DNA from: an uncultured Anaerolineales bacterium
GTDB taxonomy: Bacteria; Chloroflexota; Anaerolineae; Anaerolineales; UBA6663
Length of the DNA stretch: 64,000 nt
Assembly: GCA_937952305.1 (NCBI GenBank)
Contig: CALFZO010000052.1
Coordinates: forward strand, 124,001-188,000
Direction of reading: 5' to 3'
Part shown: positions 45,360 to 54,224 of the stretch, piece by piece
Position numbering within the stretch: position 1 is the first letter of the stretch
Layout: every line of letters starts with the position of its first letter
Program-made: the position numbers and the translations under genes
The notes under the pieces: generated by a model
Database searches by the model: none
What the model saw: the letters and a program-made list of their open reading frames with translations, nothing else
What the model was told of the DNA's origin: nothing

Positions 45360-47195
45360 ATGCCCAACTTGCTGCCCTATCCTCAACGCCTAACCGCCAC
45401 CACGGGCCACTATCGTGTGCCCGCCGAAGCCCTGATCGCCCTGGACGTGCCCGAGCCGCAGCAGCTGCGCCTGGCCGCCGCCCTCGTCCAAGCCGCTGTG
45501 CGCGAACACTGCGCCGGCCGCTGGGAGGTGGTGGCCGGGCGCGGCTCCCCGCCCGAGCAGGTCGCCCTGATCCTGCGCCTGGCCGCCAACCCCTCCCTGC
45601 CCCCGCAGGGTTACACGCTCACGGTCGCGCCGGCCGGAATCACCGTTGAGGCCGCTGAGGCCGCCGGCCTGTTCTATGGCGCCCTCACACTGGCGCAACT
45701 GCTGCGGGCGGGTCCCGGGCTGGAGGCCGTCCATATCGAGGATTGGCCGGACTATCCGGCGCGCGGCGTGATGCTGGACATCAGCCGGGATAAAGTGCCG
45801 ACGTTGGCGACGCTCCTGGCGCTGGTGGACCGGCTGGCGTCCTGGAAGATCAACCAGCTGCAGCTGTACACCGAGCACACCTTCGCCTACCGCCGGCACC
45901 CGGAGGTCTGGGCGGCGGCCTCGCCCATGACGGGCGAGGACATCCTGGCGCTGGACGCCTACTGCCGCGAGCGTTTCATTGAACTGGTGCCGAACCAGAA
46001 CTCCTTCGGCCACCTGACGCGCTGGCTGCGCCACCCACGCTACGCGCCGCTGGCCGAGACGCACGCGCCCTTCGACACGCCCTGGGGGATGGCGCTGCCC
46101 GGTCCTTACAGCCTGTGCCCGACCGATCCCGGCAGCCTGGAGCTGGTGCGCGGCTGGTACGACGAGCTCCTGCCCCACTTCACCAGCCGTCAGTTCAACG
46201 TCGGCTGCGACGAGACCGTGGACGTGGGCCAGGGCCGCAGCCGGGCCGAGTGCCAGGCGCGCGGCGCCGGGCGTGTGTATCTCGACTTTGTGTTGAAGCT
46301 CTACCGGGAGGTCACGGCGCGCGGCCGGGTGATGCAGTTCTGGGGCGACGTCATCCTCGGCCACCCGGAGCTGGTTCCAGAGCTGCCGCGCGACGCGATC
46401 GCGCTGGAGTGGGGCTACGAGGCTGAGCACCCCTTCGACACGCACGGCGCCCAGTTCCGGGCCGCCGGGCTGCCGTTCTACGTCTGCCCGGGGACGTCGG
46501 CCTGGAACTCAATCGCCGGCCGCACCGCCAACGCCCTGGACAACTTGCGCAACGCCGCTGCCAGCGGGCGCCAGCACGGGGCCAGCGGCTACCTGATCAC
46601 GGATTGGGGCGACAACGGCCACTGGCAGCCGCTGTCCGTGAGCGACCTGGGGTTGGCCGCCGGCGCGGCCTACGCCTGGGCCTGGGACGCCAACCGCGCC
46701 CTCGACATCGCGCCGGCCGTGAGCGTCCACGCCTTCGCCGATCCTGCCGGCAGCCTCGGGCGCGCGGCCTACGATCTCGGCAACGTCTATCAGGCCACGG
46801 GCCTGAACCTCCACAACTCGTCGCCGTTGTTCTGGGCGCTGCAATGGCCGCTGGACCAGGTGCGCGGCTATCGGGACACGCTCAGCCCGGAGACGCTGGC
46901 GCAGACGCTGGAGGCCGTGGACGCGGCCCTGGCGCCGCTGGGGACGGCGCAGAGCCAACGCGCGGATGCCGCCCTCGTCCGCGCCGAGTTCGAGCTGGCC
47001 GGTCGGCTGATGCGCCATGCCGTGCGCCGGCTGCAGTTCGCGGCCGGGTATGGCCGCTGGACGAAGGCCGCCCTCAGCGCCGACCTGCGCGGCCTGATCA
47101 GCGATTATCGCGCCCAGTGGCTGACGCGCAACCGGCCGGGCGGCCTGGCCGACAGCGTCGCGCGCTTCGACATAGCGCTGGCCGATTACGCCTGA
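45360..47195 (+). CDS. Glycoside hydrolase family 20 (beta-N-acetylhexosaminidase-like)
   Basis: GH20 enzymes remove terminal N-acetylhexosamines with substrate-assisted catalysis by an Asp-Glu pair. The 611-residue protein has a GH20b-type N-terminal domain (residues about 5-120, with AAGLFYGALTLAQLL). A TIM barrel follows: DYPARGVMLDISRDKVPTLA, VPNQNSFGHLTRWLRHP, and the catalytic FNVGCDETVDVG with D284-E285. No signal peptide is seen, so it is probably cytoplasmic and acts on imported or recycled sugars. Start ATG 45360 is used for its position behind the promoter. Confidence 0.88.
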   Translation: MPNLLPYPQRLTATTGHYRVPAEALIALDVPEPQQLRLAAALVQAAVREHCAGRWEVVAGRGSPPEQVALILRLAANPSLPPQGYTLTVAPAGITVEAAEAAGLFYGALTLAQLLRAGPGLEAVHIEDWPDYPARGVMLDISRDKVPTLATLLALVDRLASWKINQLQLYTEHTFAYRRHPEVWAAASPMTGEDILALDAYCRERFIELVPNQNSFGHLTRWLRHPRYAPLAETHAPFDTPWGMALPGPYSLCPTDPGSLELVRGWYDELLPHFTSRQFNVGCDETVDVGQGRSRAECQARGAGRVYLDFVLKLYREVTARGRVMQFWGDVILGHPELVPELPRDAIALEWGYEAEHPFDTHGAQFRAAGLPFYVCPGTSAWNSIAGRTANALDNLRNAAASGRQHGASGYLITDWGDNGHWQPLSVSDLGLAAGAAYAWAWDANRALDIAPAVSVHAFADPAGSLGRAAYDLGNVYQATGLNLHNSSPLFWALQWPLDQVRGYRDTLSPETLAQTLEAVDAALAPLGTAQSQRADAALVRAEFELAGRLMRHAVRRLQFAAGYGRWTKAALSADLRGLISDYRAQWLTRNRPGGLADSVARFDIALADYA

Positions 47196-47201
47196 CGCGG
47201 C

Positions 47202-48341
47202 TCAACCGGACGCCGGTCCCGCCAACTGTTCCAGGGCGTCCACAAGCGCGTCCCAGCGCGGGTTGCCGGCGTGCGCGCGCACGCCGGCTGTCAGCGGCTC
47301 CGCCAGGCCGTCGCGGAAGAAGCGCACCACGGCCTCGGCCAGCGCCGCCGGATCGTCCGGCGCCACCAGCAGCCCGGTTTCGCCCTCGCGCACTGCTTCC
47401 GGCAGCCCGCCGACGCGCGTGGTGATGACCGGCCGCCCGAAGCCGTAGGCCAACTGCACCACGCCGCTCTGTGTGGCGTGCGTGTACGGCAGCACCACCA
47501 CGTCGCCGGCGGCGAAGTACTCGGGCAGGGCCTCGTTGGGGACGTAGCGGTCCACCAACGTCACACAGTCCGTCAGCCCCAAACGCGTGATCTGGTCGAG
47601 ATAAGCCGGCTTGTCGTGCCAGAACTCGCCGACCACCAGCAGCCGCGCCTGGCGGAGCTGAGCGCGGATCGCCGGCAGCGCCTCCAGCAAGACCGCCAGT
47701 CCCTTGTACGCGCGCACAAAGCCGAAGAACAGCAGCACCGGCGCGGCCTCGGGCAGGCCCAGTTTCTGGCGCGCCTGCGCGCGGTCGGCTGGCTGCTGCG
47801 CCAGCACGTCGTAGACGGGGTGCGGCACCACGGCCAGCGGCCGGCCCGGCCGCAAGCGCCGCAACTGCTCGGCCTCGCCCTGAGACTGCACCACGAAACC
47901 GTCGGCCGGCCCCAACGCCAGGCGCGCCAGGCCCGTGTCCCAGGCGCGGCGCTCGTGGGGCAAGACGTTGTGGCAGACGAAGACGACGCGCCGGCCTTCC
48001 CCCCGCGTCCACTGCGCCAGGGCCGCCCAGACCGGCGCCAGGAACGGCACCCACCATTGCAGCACCACCACTTGCGGCTGCTCGGCGCGGACCGCGGCCG
48101 CCGTCGCCCACCAGGTGAGCGGGTTGAGCGTATCCAGCGTGTACGTGGCCGGCACGGTCAGTCCGACCTGGCTGGTGTCCCGGTCAGTGGCGCCCGGAAA
48201 CAGGCGGCGCGGGTAGAGGCGCGTGAACGAGAACAGGCGCCAGGCGTGGCCGCGCTCCGCCAGCGCCTGGCACAGCCGGGCGGTGTAGTGGGCGATGCCG
48301 CCGCGAAACGGATAGACCGGTCCAACGAGAGAAAAGCGCAT
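47202..48341 (-). CDS. GT4 family glycosyltransferase
   Basis: The 379-residue protein is a GT-B retaining transferase. It starts MRFSLVGPVYPFRGGIAHYT, and has VLLFFGFVRAYKGLAVLLEA at the C-terminal domain entry. The donor-binding block is VLPYTHATQSGVVQLAYGFG, followed by VGGLPEAVREGETGLLVAPD. The usual ExxxxxE donor motif reads SGVVQLA here (Ser and Ala in place of the glutamates), so donor contacts differ. It converges with the GH20 gene and diverges from the AAA+ fusion gene. A minus-strand TAAACT lies ten bases before the ATG. Acceptor unknown. Confidence 0.87.
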   Translation of the reverse strand: MRFSLVGPVYPFRGGIAHYTARLCQALAERGHAWRLFSFTRLYPRRLFPGATDRDTSQVGLTVPATYTLDTLNPLTWWATAAAVRAEQPQVVVLQWWVPFLAPVWAALAQWTRGEGRRVVFVCHNVLPHERRAWDTGLARLALGPADGFVVQSQGEAEQLRRLRPGRPLAVVPHPVYDVLAQQPADRAQARQKLGLPEAAPVLLFFGFVRAYKGLAVLLEALPAIRAQLRQARLLVVGEFWHDKPAYLDQITRLGLTDCVTLVDRYVPNEALPEYFAAGDVVVLPYTHATQSGVVQLAYGFGRPVITTRVGGLPEAVREGETGLLVAPDDPAALAEAVVRFFRDGLAEPLTAGVRAHAGNPRWDALVDALEQLAGPASG

Positions 48342-48401
48342 GGGCGCGGTCAGTTTACCAGACCCAACCGACGCGCGTTGCGCCGGCCCGCGCTGTGACG
48401 G

Positions 48402-48407
48402 TACAAT
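48402..48407 (+). promoter_or_regulatory. -10 element of the AAA+/RF2-like fusion gene
   Basis: TACAAT 53 bases before ATG 48461. It rules against the upstream in-frame GTG at 48395 as the start. Confidence 0.45.
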
Positions 48408-48460
48408 GCCCCGCACACACGCCCGATGCACCGTGCCCGCCCGCCCGGGCCGCGAGGACT

Positions 48461-51379
48461 ATGCCCAATCCCCCTGACGAAACTGCGGACAACTGGCTGC
48501 CGTTCCTGGCCTCCTTCGCCGAGCCGTTGGGCGGGCTGCCGCCCATGGGCGTCTACGGCCGCGAGGCCGAAGTGGCCCAAGTGCTGCAGGCGCTGGCCTC
48601 GCCGCTGAAGGGGCGCGTCGTCGTCATCGGCCCGGCGCGCGTCGGCAAGACCGCCGTCATCCTGGCCGCCGCCCACGCCCTCACGCGCGGCGGCGGCGCC
48701 TGTCCGCCCGAGCTGCAGGGCCGCGCCGTCTGGCGTTTCACGCCCGGCAATCTGCCCGGCCTCGGCCAGGGCGGCCAATGGCAGGCCGCGCTCGAGCACC
48801 TGAACGCGGGCTGGGCGCGCCATCCCGAGATCATCCTGTGCCTGGAGGATCTGCCGCGCGCCGCGCGCCTGCCGGCCGGCACCACCGAGGACGGCAACCG
48901 CGCCGTGGACGTGGCCACGCTCTTCGCCGCCGGCCTGCGCCGCCACAGCAGCCTGTGTCTGGCCGAGGCGGAGGAAGAAGCCTGGCGCCGCTTTGTGGAG
49001 GCCTATCCCGATTACGCCCGCCTGTTTCTGCCGATCCGCATCGCCGCGCCCCCGGACCCGGCCGCGCGCCGCCTCATCCGGCGCGTCGCCGACGACCTCG
49101 GCCTGCTGAACGGCACCGGGCTGCACGCCGACGCCGTCGAGCAGGCCTACGACCTGAGCGAGCGCTACCTGCTCGACCGCGCCCAGCCCGGCAAGACCAT
49201 CGACCTGCTGCAGGACGCGCTGGCGGTGGCCCGGCGCGGCGCCGACAACCCGCTGACCGCCGACGACGTGACCGCGCGCTTCGCCGAGCAGACCGGCCTG
49301 CCGCGCATGCTGCTGGACGACTCGGTCCCGTTCGAGGAGCCCGCGGTGCGCCAGTTGTTCAAGAGCCGCGTCCTGGCTCAGGACCAGGCCGTGGAGGCCA
49401 TCCTGCAGGTGCTCAGCCTGCTGCGCGCGCGCGTCAACAACCCGCTGCGGCCGATGGGCGTGCTGCTCTTCCTAGGCCCCACCGGCGTGGGCAAGACCGA
49501 GCTGGCCCGCACCCTGGCCGAATACCTGTACGGGGATCGCGACCGGCTCGTGCGCTTTAACATGGCCGACTATACCGACCCGTACCGGATCAACGAGCTG
49601 TTCGGCGCGCCCTACGCCGAGGACGTCAACCAACGCCGCGGCCTGATCACCAACCGCCTGTCCGGGCGGGCCTTCGCCGTGGTGGTGCTGGACGAATTCG
49701 AGAAGGCGCACCCGTTCGTCTACTACCGCTTCTTGCAGCTCTTCGACGAGGGCCTGCTGCTCAACGGCAACGACGAGGTCGTCAATCTGCGCAACGCCAT
49801 CATCATCCTGACCTCCAACTTCGGCGCGCAGCTGGTGGAGCACGGGCGGCTGGGCTTCGCGCCCACCGAGACCTTTGAGATGCGCGAGAAGCGCGTCATC
49901 GCGGAGACCGAGCGCTACTTCACGCCCGAGTTCATGAACCGCATGGACGCGGTCTGCATCTTTCACCCGCTCACCCGCGCCGTCATGGCCGACATCGCCC
50001 GGCGCGAGATCGGCGACCTGCTCCGGCGCCAGGGCCTGCTGCGCCGCCACTTCGACGTCGACATCGCCGACGACGTCATCGAGCACGTGGTCCAGCTCGG
50101 CTACAGCCCGAGCTACGGCGCGCGCTACCTCAAGCGCCAGATCGAGAAGACCATCGCCTACCCGCTGGCGCGCCAGATCAACGCGCTGACCGCCGACGAA
50201 GCCGGCGGCACGATCCGCCTGTACCTCAAGAACGGGCGCGTGCAGTCCGCGTACCTGGCCGCCGCGGCCCCGGCCGGCCGCGAGGCGCCGCCCGCCCAAC
50301 CAACCGGCGCGGACGACTTGTCGCTGGACGATGTGCGCGCCGCCCTGCCGGTGCTGGCCGCGCGCGTGGAGGCGCTGGAGGAGGTCTACGGCCTGGCCAC
50401 GGCCCTGGCCGAACGGGAGGCGGTGCTGGCCGAGCTGGCCGACGTGAATTTCTGGAACGACGCCAGCGCCGCCCGCCGGCGGCTGGACGCCTACCAGCGC
50501 GCCAGCGGCGTGGTGGAGCAGCTCAGCGAGCTGCGCCGCGCCCTGGACGCTCTCACGACCGGCTGCGCGGGGCCGGCTCCCGATCTGGAGGCGCTTTCCC
50601 GGCGCCATCGTTTCCTCAGCAGCGCGCTGCCGCGCATCGAGTTCGCGTCCTTCCTGAGCGGCCCGTATGACACGCACGGCGCCTACCTGCAGATCGGGCT
50701 GAAGTCCAAAGCCACGGGCGCGCGCCATTGGGTGGCGACGCTGACGCGCATGTACTTGAACTGGGCCAAGGGCCGGGGCCTGTCCGCGGCCATCGTCGGT
50801 GAGGACGCCTCGCCGGAGGGCCGCAGCGTTTCCGTCACCCTGGCCGTCAGCGGCTTCGGCGTGTTCGGCCTGCTGCAGGGCGAGAGCGGCGCCCATCGTC
50901 TGCTCCAGACCGTGAAAGTCAACGGCCAGGACTCGCTGCAGCGCTTCACGGCCAACGTGGCTGTCCTGCCGGACCTGGGCGAAGACGACCTGCCGCCGGC
51001 GCCGGCCGACCTGCGCACCCTCACCAAGGGCATCAATCGCGCCGGCCTGCTGGTGAGCCACCTCACCGCTCAGGCCACGGCGCAATCGGCCGAACTGGCG
51101 GTGACGCTGGCTGGGAATATGCCCGCCGACGAGCTCGCGGCCGAAGCCGCACGCCTGGTGCGCATCCGGCTGCTGATCGCGTCCGGCGACATCGCCGGCG
51201 CCGGCAAAGCGCCAGCGCTCACGGCCTCGGATGTGGTGCGCACCTACATCCGCAACATGCGCGACAAAGGCGTCCACGACCACCGCACCGGCCGGCGCTC
51301 GCTCAAGGTGAAACAGGTGCTGGAGGGCGAGATCCAGGCTTTCCTGGACGCCGCGCTGGAACTGCGCCGCGGCAGTTAG
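48461..51379 (+). CDS. ClpA/ClpC-like double AAA+ ATPase fused to a GGQ-less release-factor-2-like domain
   Basis: The 972-residue protein joins two modules. Residues about 25-600 form two AAA+ rings of the Hsp100 type. D1 has Walker A GPARVGKT (57-64) and a Walker B-like LCLED. D2 has GPTGVGKT (339-346), VVLDEFEKAHP (D411-E412), sensor ILTSNFGAQ, arginine finger FTPEFMNR (R494) and sensor 2 GARYLKR (553-559). There is no Clp N-domain. Residues about 630-970 align with RF2: FWND (664), a PCRF core with TRMYLNWAKGRGL, ESGAHRLLQ, and a C-terminal DHRTG (940-944) then QVLEGEIQAFLDAALEL. The decoding SPF and catalytic GGQ of RF2 are absent (VKVNGQ and AGLLV stand there). It could be a ribosome-targeted remodeller. 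Function unknown. Confidence 0.88.
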   Translation: MPNPPDETADNWLPFLASFAEPLGGLPPMGVYGREAEVAQVLQALASPLKGRVVVIGPARVGKTAVILAAAHALTRGGGACPPELQGRAVWRFTPGNLPGLGQGGQWQAALEHLNAGWARHPEIILCLEDLPRAARLPAGTTEDGNRAVDVATLFAAGLRRHSSLCLAEAEEEAWRRFVEAYPDYARLFLPIRIAAPPDPAARRLIRRVADDLGLLNGTGLHADAVEQAYDLSERYLLDRAQPGKTIDLLQDALAVARRGADNPLTADDVTARFAEQTGLPRMLLDDSVPFEEPAVRQLFKSRVLAQDQAVEAILQVLSLLRARVNNPLRPMGVLLFLGPTGVGKTELARTLAEYLYGDRDRLVRFNMADYTDPYRINELFGAPYAEDVNQRRGLITNRLSGRAFAVVVLDEFEKAHPFVYYRFLQLFDEGLLLNGNDEVVNLRNAIIILTSNFGAQLVEHGRLGFAPTETFEMREKRVIAETERYFTPEFMNRMDAVCIFHPLTRAVMADIARREIGDLLRRQGLLRRHFDVDIADDVIEHVVQLGYSPSYGARYLKRQIEKTIAYPLARQINALTADEAGGTIRLYLKNGRVQSAYLAAAAPAGREAPPAQPTGADDLSLDDVRAALPVLAARVEALEEVYGLATALAEREAVLAELADVNFWNDASAARRRLDAYQRASGVVEQLSELRRALDALTTGCAGPAPDLEALSRRHRFLSSALPRIEFASFLSGPYDTHGAYLQIGLKSKATGARHWVATLTRMYLNWAKGRGLSAAIVGEDASPEGRSVSVTLAVSGFGVFGLLQGESGAHRLLQTVKVNGQDSLQRFTANVAVLPDLGEDDLPPAPADLRTLTKGINRAGLLVSHLTAQATAQSAELAVTLAGNMPADELAAEAARLVRIRLLIASGDIAGAGKAPALTASDVVRTYIRNMRDKGVHDHRTGRRSLKVKQVLEGEIQAFLDAALELRRGS

Positions 51380-51432
51380 CTGCGGCTGGCTGGCCCAGCC
51401 GTGGACCAGCCGAAGTGCCATCAGATATTCCG

Positions 51433-51455
51433 GGCCGGCGCAAGCCGGCCTTTTT
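51433..51455 (+). terminator. Intrinsic terminator of the AAA+/RF2-like gene
   Basis: Stem GGCCGGC/GCCGGCC, loop GCAA, followed by five T residues. Confidence 0.85.
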
Positions 51456-51480
51456 GTTTCCAAGTGGCGGTACGCCGTCC

Positions 51481-51521
51481 TTGACTCGATACCACACATA
51501 CACTATAGTATCTATACTATA
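51481..51521 (+). promoter_or_regulatory. padR promoter with palindromic operator over the -10
   Basis: TTGACT (51481-51486), 17-bp spacer and TATAGT (51504-51509). An 18-bp palindrome, TATAGTAT-CT-ATACTATA (51504-51521), covers the -10 box and start region. A related GTATAC half lies just downstream near 51532. This is a likely site for autorepression by the PadR protein. Confidence 0.75.
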
Positions 51522-51567
51522 CAACAAGTACAGTATACAACCTCTACCCGCCTGCAAGCCAGCCCAC

Positions 51568-52155
51568 ATGTCACTCAGACACGCCATCTTGGGATTTTTG
51601 TCCTTTGCGCCGCTCACCGGCTATGACCTGAAGAAGGCCTTTGACCGGTCCGTCCAGCATTTCTGGCCCGCGAACCAGAGCCAGATCTACCGCACGCTGG
51701 CGGAGCTTACCGAGGACGGCCTGATTGACAAGGAAGTCATCGAACGCGGCGACCGCCTGGATATGAAGGTCTATCACCTCACCCCGGCCGGCCGGCAAGA
51801 GCTACAGCGCTGGTTGAGCACGCCCATACCGCCGCCGGATACGCGCGACCCGTTCCTGATCCAGATCTTTTTTGGCGGTCAACTGACGGACGCCGAACTG
51901 CTCGGCCTCATCGAGAGCCAGCGGCAGGCGGCCGAAGCGCTGCTGGACGTCTATCGCCGCACGCATGCGGCCAGCGTCGGGCAGACCAGCGCCGTCGCCG
52001 ACGAGCGCGCGCTGTTCCTGAGCCATCTCACCCTGGAGTTTGGCCTGAAGAGCTGCCTCATGTATCGAGACTGGCTGCTCGACGCACATGCGCGCCTGCA
52101 AGCCGGGCAATATCGCCCGCTCGATCTTTCACAAATCCTGGGAGAAGCCAAGTGA
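51568..52155 (+). CDS. PadR-family transcriptional regulator
   Basis: The 195-residue protein starts MSLRHAILGFLSFAPLTGYD, the PadR winged helix (with LKKAFDRSVQHFWPANQSQI and TLAELTEDGLIDKEV), and has a C-terminal helical dimerisation domain of the Vir_act_alpha_C type (residues about 95-180). PadR proteins repress small operons, often for phenolic or drug stress. The palindrome over its own -10 fits autorepression. It overlaps the CPBP protease gene by 4 bp, so the pair is co-expressed. Confidence 0.92.
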   Translation: MSLRHAILGFLSFAPLTGYDLKKAFDRSVQHFWPANQSQIYRTLAELTEDGLIDKEVIERGDRLDMKVYHLTPAGRQELQRWLSTPIPPPDTRDPFLIQIFFGGQLTDAELLGLIESQRQAAEALLDVYRRTHAASVGQTSAVADERALFLSHLTLEFGLKSCLMYRDWLLDAHARLQAGQYRPLDLSQILGEAK

Positions 52156-53030
52156 GCCGACCGCTGCGCAATCTGATCATCTTTTCCGTGGCCAGCCTGA
52201 GCGGCGGCTTTGTGGGCATCGCCCTGGATCAGCTCGCTCCGCCCGCCAACCGCATGGAGGGCCTGGGCGTTCTGGTCTGGCTGGTCACGCCCCTGCTCAC
52301 CAATATCTTGCTGCGCGCGTTCGGCGGCGATGGCTGGCAGGATCTCGGCTGGCAGTTGCACCTGCGGTCGAGCTGGGTGTGGTATGGCGTCGCCCTGTTC
52401 AGCCTCCCGCTGGTAATGGGCGTGGTTCTTGGGCTGGGCGCGCTCAGCGGCGCCTTGGATACGGCCGGCCTGGCCGCACGTGGCTGGGGGCCTTATCTAG
52501 CGTTGGCCGGGGCCGCGTTCGGCGGGGCGCTGGTCAAAAACATCTTCGAGGAGTTCGCGTGGCGTGGCTACCTCACCCCGCGCTTCGCCGAGCTTCAACT
52601 CCGGCCGTGGATGGCCTATCTCCTGACGGGCTTCATCTGGGCCGGCTGGCACGTGCCTTACTACTTGTACTTCCTGGATCCGCTGGTCCTGCAGAGCCAT
52701 ACCCCGCTGCCGCTGCCCGCTTTCATGGCGGTGGCGTTTGTCCTGTTGCCCTTCCACGCCCTCACCTACGGCGAGTTGCGCCTGCTGAGCGGCTCGACCT
52801 GGCCGGCCTGGCTGCTGCACACTGTCGCCAACGCCCTCAGCCTGCCCCTGTTGTCGGACGGTTTCGTCACCTTGCGCGGCGGGGCTGGCGTGTTGCTGTC
52901 GCCCGGCACCGAAGGGATCCTGTTTACGCTGCTGTTCGCGTTGATTGGGGTGGGGTTGTATCAGTACCGGACCCGATCCGTGGGTCGCCGCCAACGCGCC
53001 GCGGCTGCTCCCGCGCCTGTCGGCGGCTGA
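52152..53030 (+). CDS. CPBP-family intramembrane metalloprotease (Abi/Rce1-like)
   Basis: The 292-residue protein has about eight membrane helices and the CPBP catalytic motifs: EEFAWRGYL (EExxxR), FIWAGWHVPYY (FxxxH) and HTVANAL (HxxxN). This family includes Rce1-type proteases and bacteriocin-immunity proteins. It starts at the GTG 52152, which overlaps the padR stop (GTGA). Regulation together with padR suggests the protease, or what it processes, responds to the PadR signal. The substrate is unknown. Confidence 0.88.
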   Translation: MSRPLRNLIIFSVASLSGGFVGIALDQLAPPANRMEGLGVLVWLVTPLLTNILLRAFGGDGWQDLGWQLHLRSSWVWYGVALFSLPLVMGVVLGLGALSGALDTAGLAARGWGPYLALAGAAFGGALVKNIFEEFAWRGYLTPRFAELQLRPWMAYLLTGFIWAGWHVPYYLYFLDPLVLQSHTPLPLPAFMAVAFVLLPFHALTYGELRLLSGSTWPAWLLHTVANALSLPLLSDGFVTLRGGAGVLLSPGTEGILFTLLFALIGVGLYQYRTRSVGRRQRAAAAPAPVGG

Positions 53031-53036
53031 CGCGGC

Positions 53037-54224
53037 TTAACGCGCGCTGTCGGCGGGGTTGGGCGCCAGCCGCATCAACGCCAGGAAGGCCAGGCCGTCC
53101 AGCACAACGCCGGCGAAGACGACGGCCATGATCAGGCGCGGCCCAAACGGTTCCACCAATTGGCCGACTAACCAGGGCAGGACCGTGCCGCCCACGTTGC
53201 TGCCGATAAAGAACAGGCTCGTGATGCGGGCGGTCAGCGGCAGGCGCCGGCTGGCGAAGGCCAGCAACGTCGGAAAGACCGGGGCCATGCAAAAGCCCGT
53301 GCCCAGCGTGCCGGCCCACAGCGCCGCCGGCGAAGCGGGCAAGAGCGCGACCAGGCCCACGCTGACAAGGCATCCCCCGAGGGCCGCCGCCAGGATCAAG
53401 CGCGGCCGGACGCGCGTCGCCAGCGGGATCGAGACCAGCCGCCCCACTGTCAGCGCGCCCCAAAAGGCAGCCGAGAGGTAGGCCGCCGCCGCCGGGTCGG
53501 CCAGCCGCAGCCGCTCCGCGTAGGTGTAGACCCACGCGCCGAAAGCCGTCTCCGCGCCCACATAGAAGAAGAAGCAGACGACAAACAGCGCCACCAGCCC
53601 GGCCCGAGCCGCCTGGCCGCCCCGGCTGGCGGACGCCGCCGCGCGCAACGGCGGGCTGGGCAGCCGCAGCACCCACAGCGCCGGCACCAGCACCAGCCCG
53701 GCCAGACCCCAATACGCCCAGCGCAGGCCGTCCGGCAGCCCGCTGACCTGAGCCACCACGACGGGCGCCAGCGCGGCGCCCAGCCCAAAGGCAAAGTGCA
53801 GGCCGTTAAGATAAGGACCGACGGCGTCGCCGTACGTCCAGACGAGCAGCGTGTTGACGCCGATATCAGTGCCGGCCTCGGCCAGGCCGATCAGGAGCAG
53901 GAGGGCCGCCAGCAGCCCCAACCACGGCGACAGCGGCGTGGCGGCCAGGCCCAGGCCCAGCGCCAGCAGCGCCGCAATCATGATGGGATGACCGGGCAGA
54001 CGGTCATACAGGCGGCCGATCACCCAGGAACCAGACAGGTAGCCGGCCGCGCGCGCCACGAACAGCAGGCTGATCTGGCTCAACGTGGCGCCGGTCTGGG
54101 CGGCCAGGCCCGGCAGGGTCGGGCCGAGCACGGAGTTGGCCAAACCGACGGCGGCCAGGGCGGCGTAATACCCGACGAGCCGCCGCCAGGCCGGCCCAAC
54201 TGACGGCGAGGCCGGGACGGTCAT
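53037..54224 (-). CDS. Major facilitator superfamily transporter
   Basis: The 395-residue protein has 12 predicted helices. The first loop has GRLYDRLPGHPIMIAA, the MFS A-like motif (GxxxDRxG variant). A glutamate-containing LIGLAEAGTDIGVNTLLVW lies in helix 4 and the second half begins near residue 200. It resembles fucose-permease/FucP-like carriers in the ETAFGAWVYTYAERL region. The substrate is unknown. The ATG at 54224 overlaps the saccharopine-dehydrogenase-like stop by 4 bp, so the two are translationally coupled. Confidence 0.85.
   Translation of the reverse strand: MTVPASPSVGPAWRRLVGYYAALAAVGLANSVLGPTLPGLAAQTGATLSQISLLFVARAAGYLSGSWVIGRLYDRLPGHPIMIAALLALGLGLAATPLSPWLGLLAALLLLIGLAEAGTDIGVNTLLVWTYGDAVGPYLNGLHFAFGLGAALAPVVVAQVSGLPDGLRWAYWGLAGLVLVPALWVLRLPSPPLRAAASASRGGQAARAGLVALFVVCFFFYVGAETAFGAWVYTYAERLRLADPAAAAYLSAAFWGALTVGRLVSIPLATRVRPRLILAAALGGCLVSVGLVALLPASPAALWAGTLGTGFCMAPVFPTLLAFASRRLPLTARITSLFFIGSNVGGTVLPWLVGQLVEPFGPRLIMAVVFAGVVLDGLAFLALMRLAPNPADSAR

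Noticed and set aside
48770..48778. A GGQ tripeptide in the AAA+ fusion (residues 104-106)
   Set aside because: It lies in the D1 ATPase domain in a Gly-rich loop, not in the RF-like part. It is a chance match and not a release-factor catalytic site.
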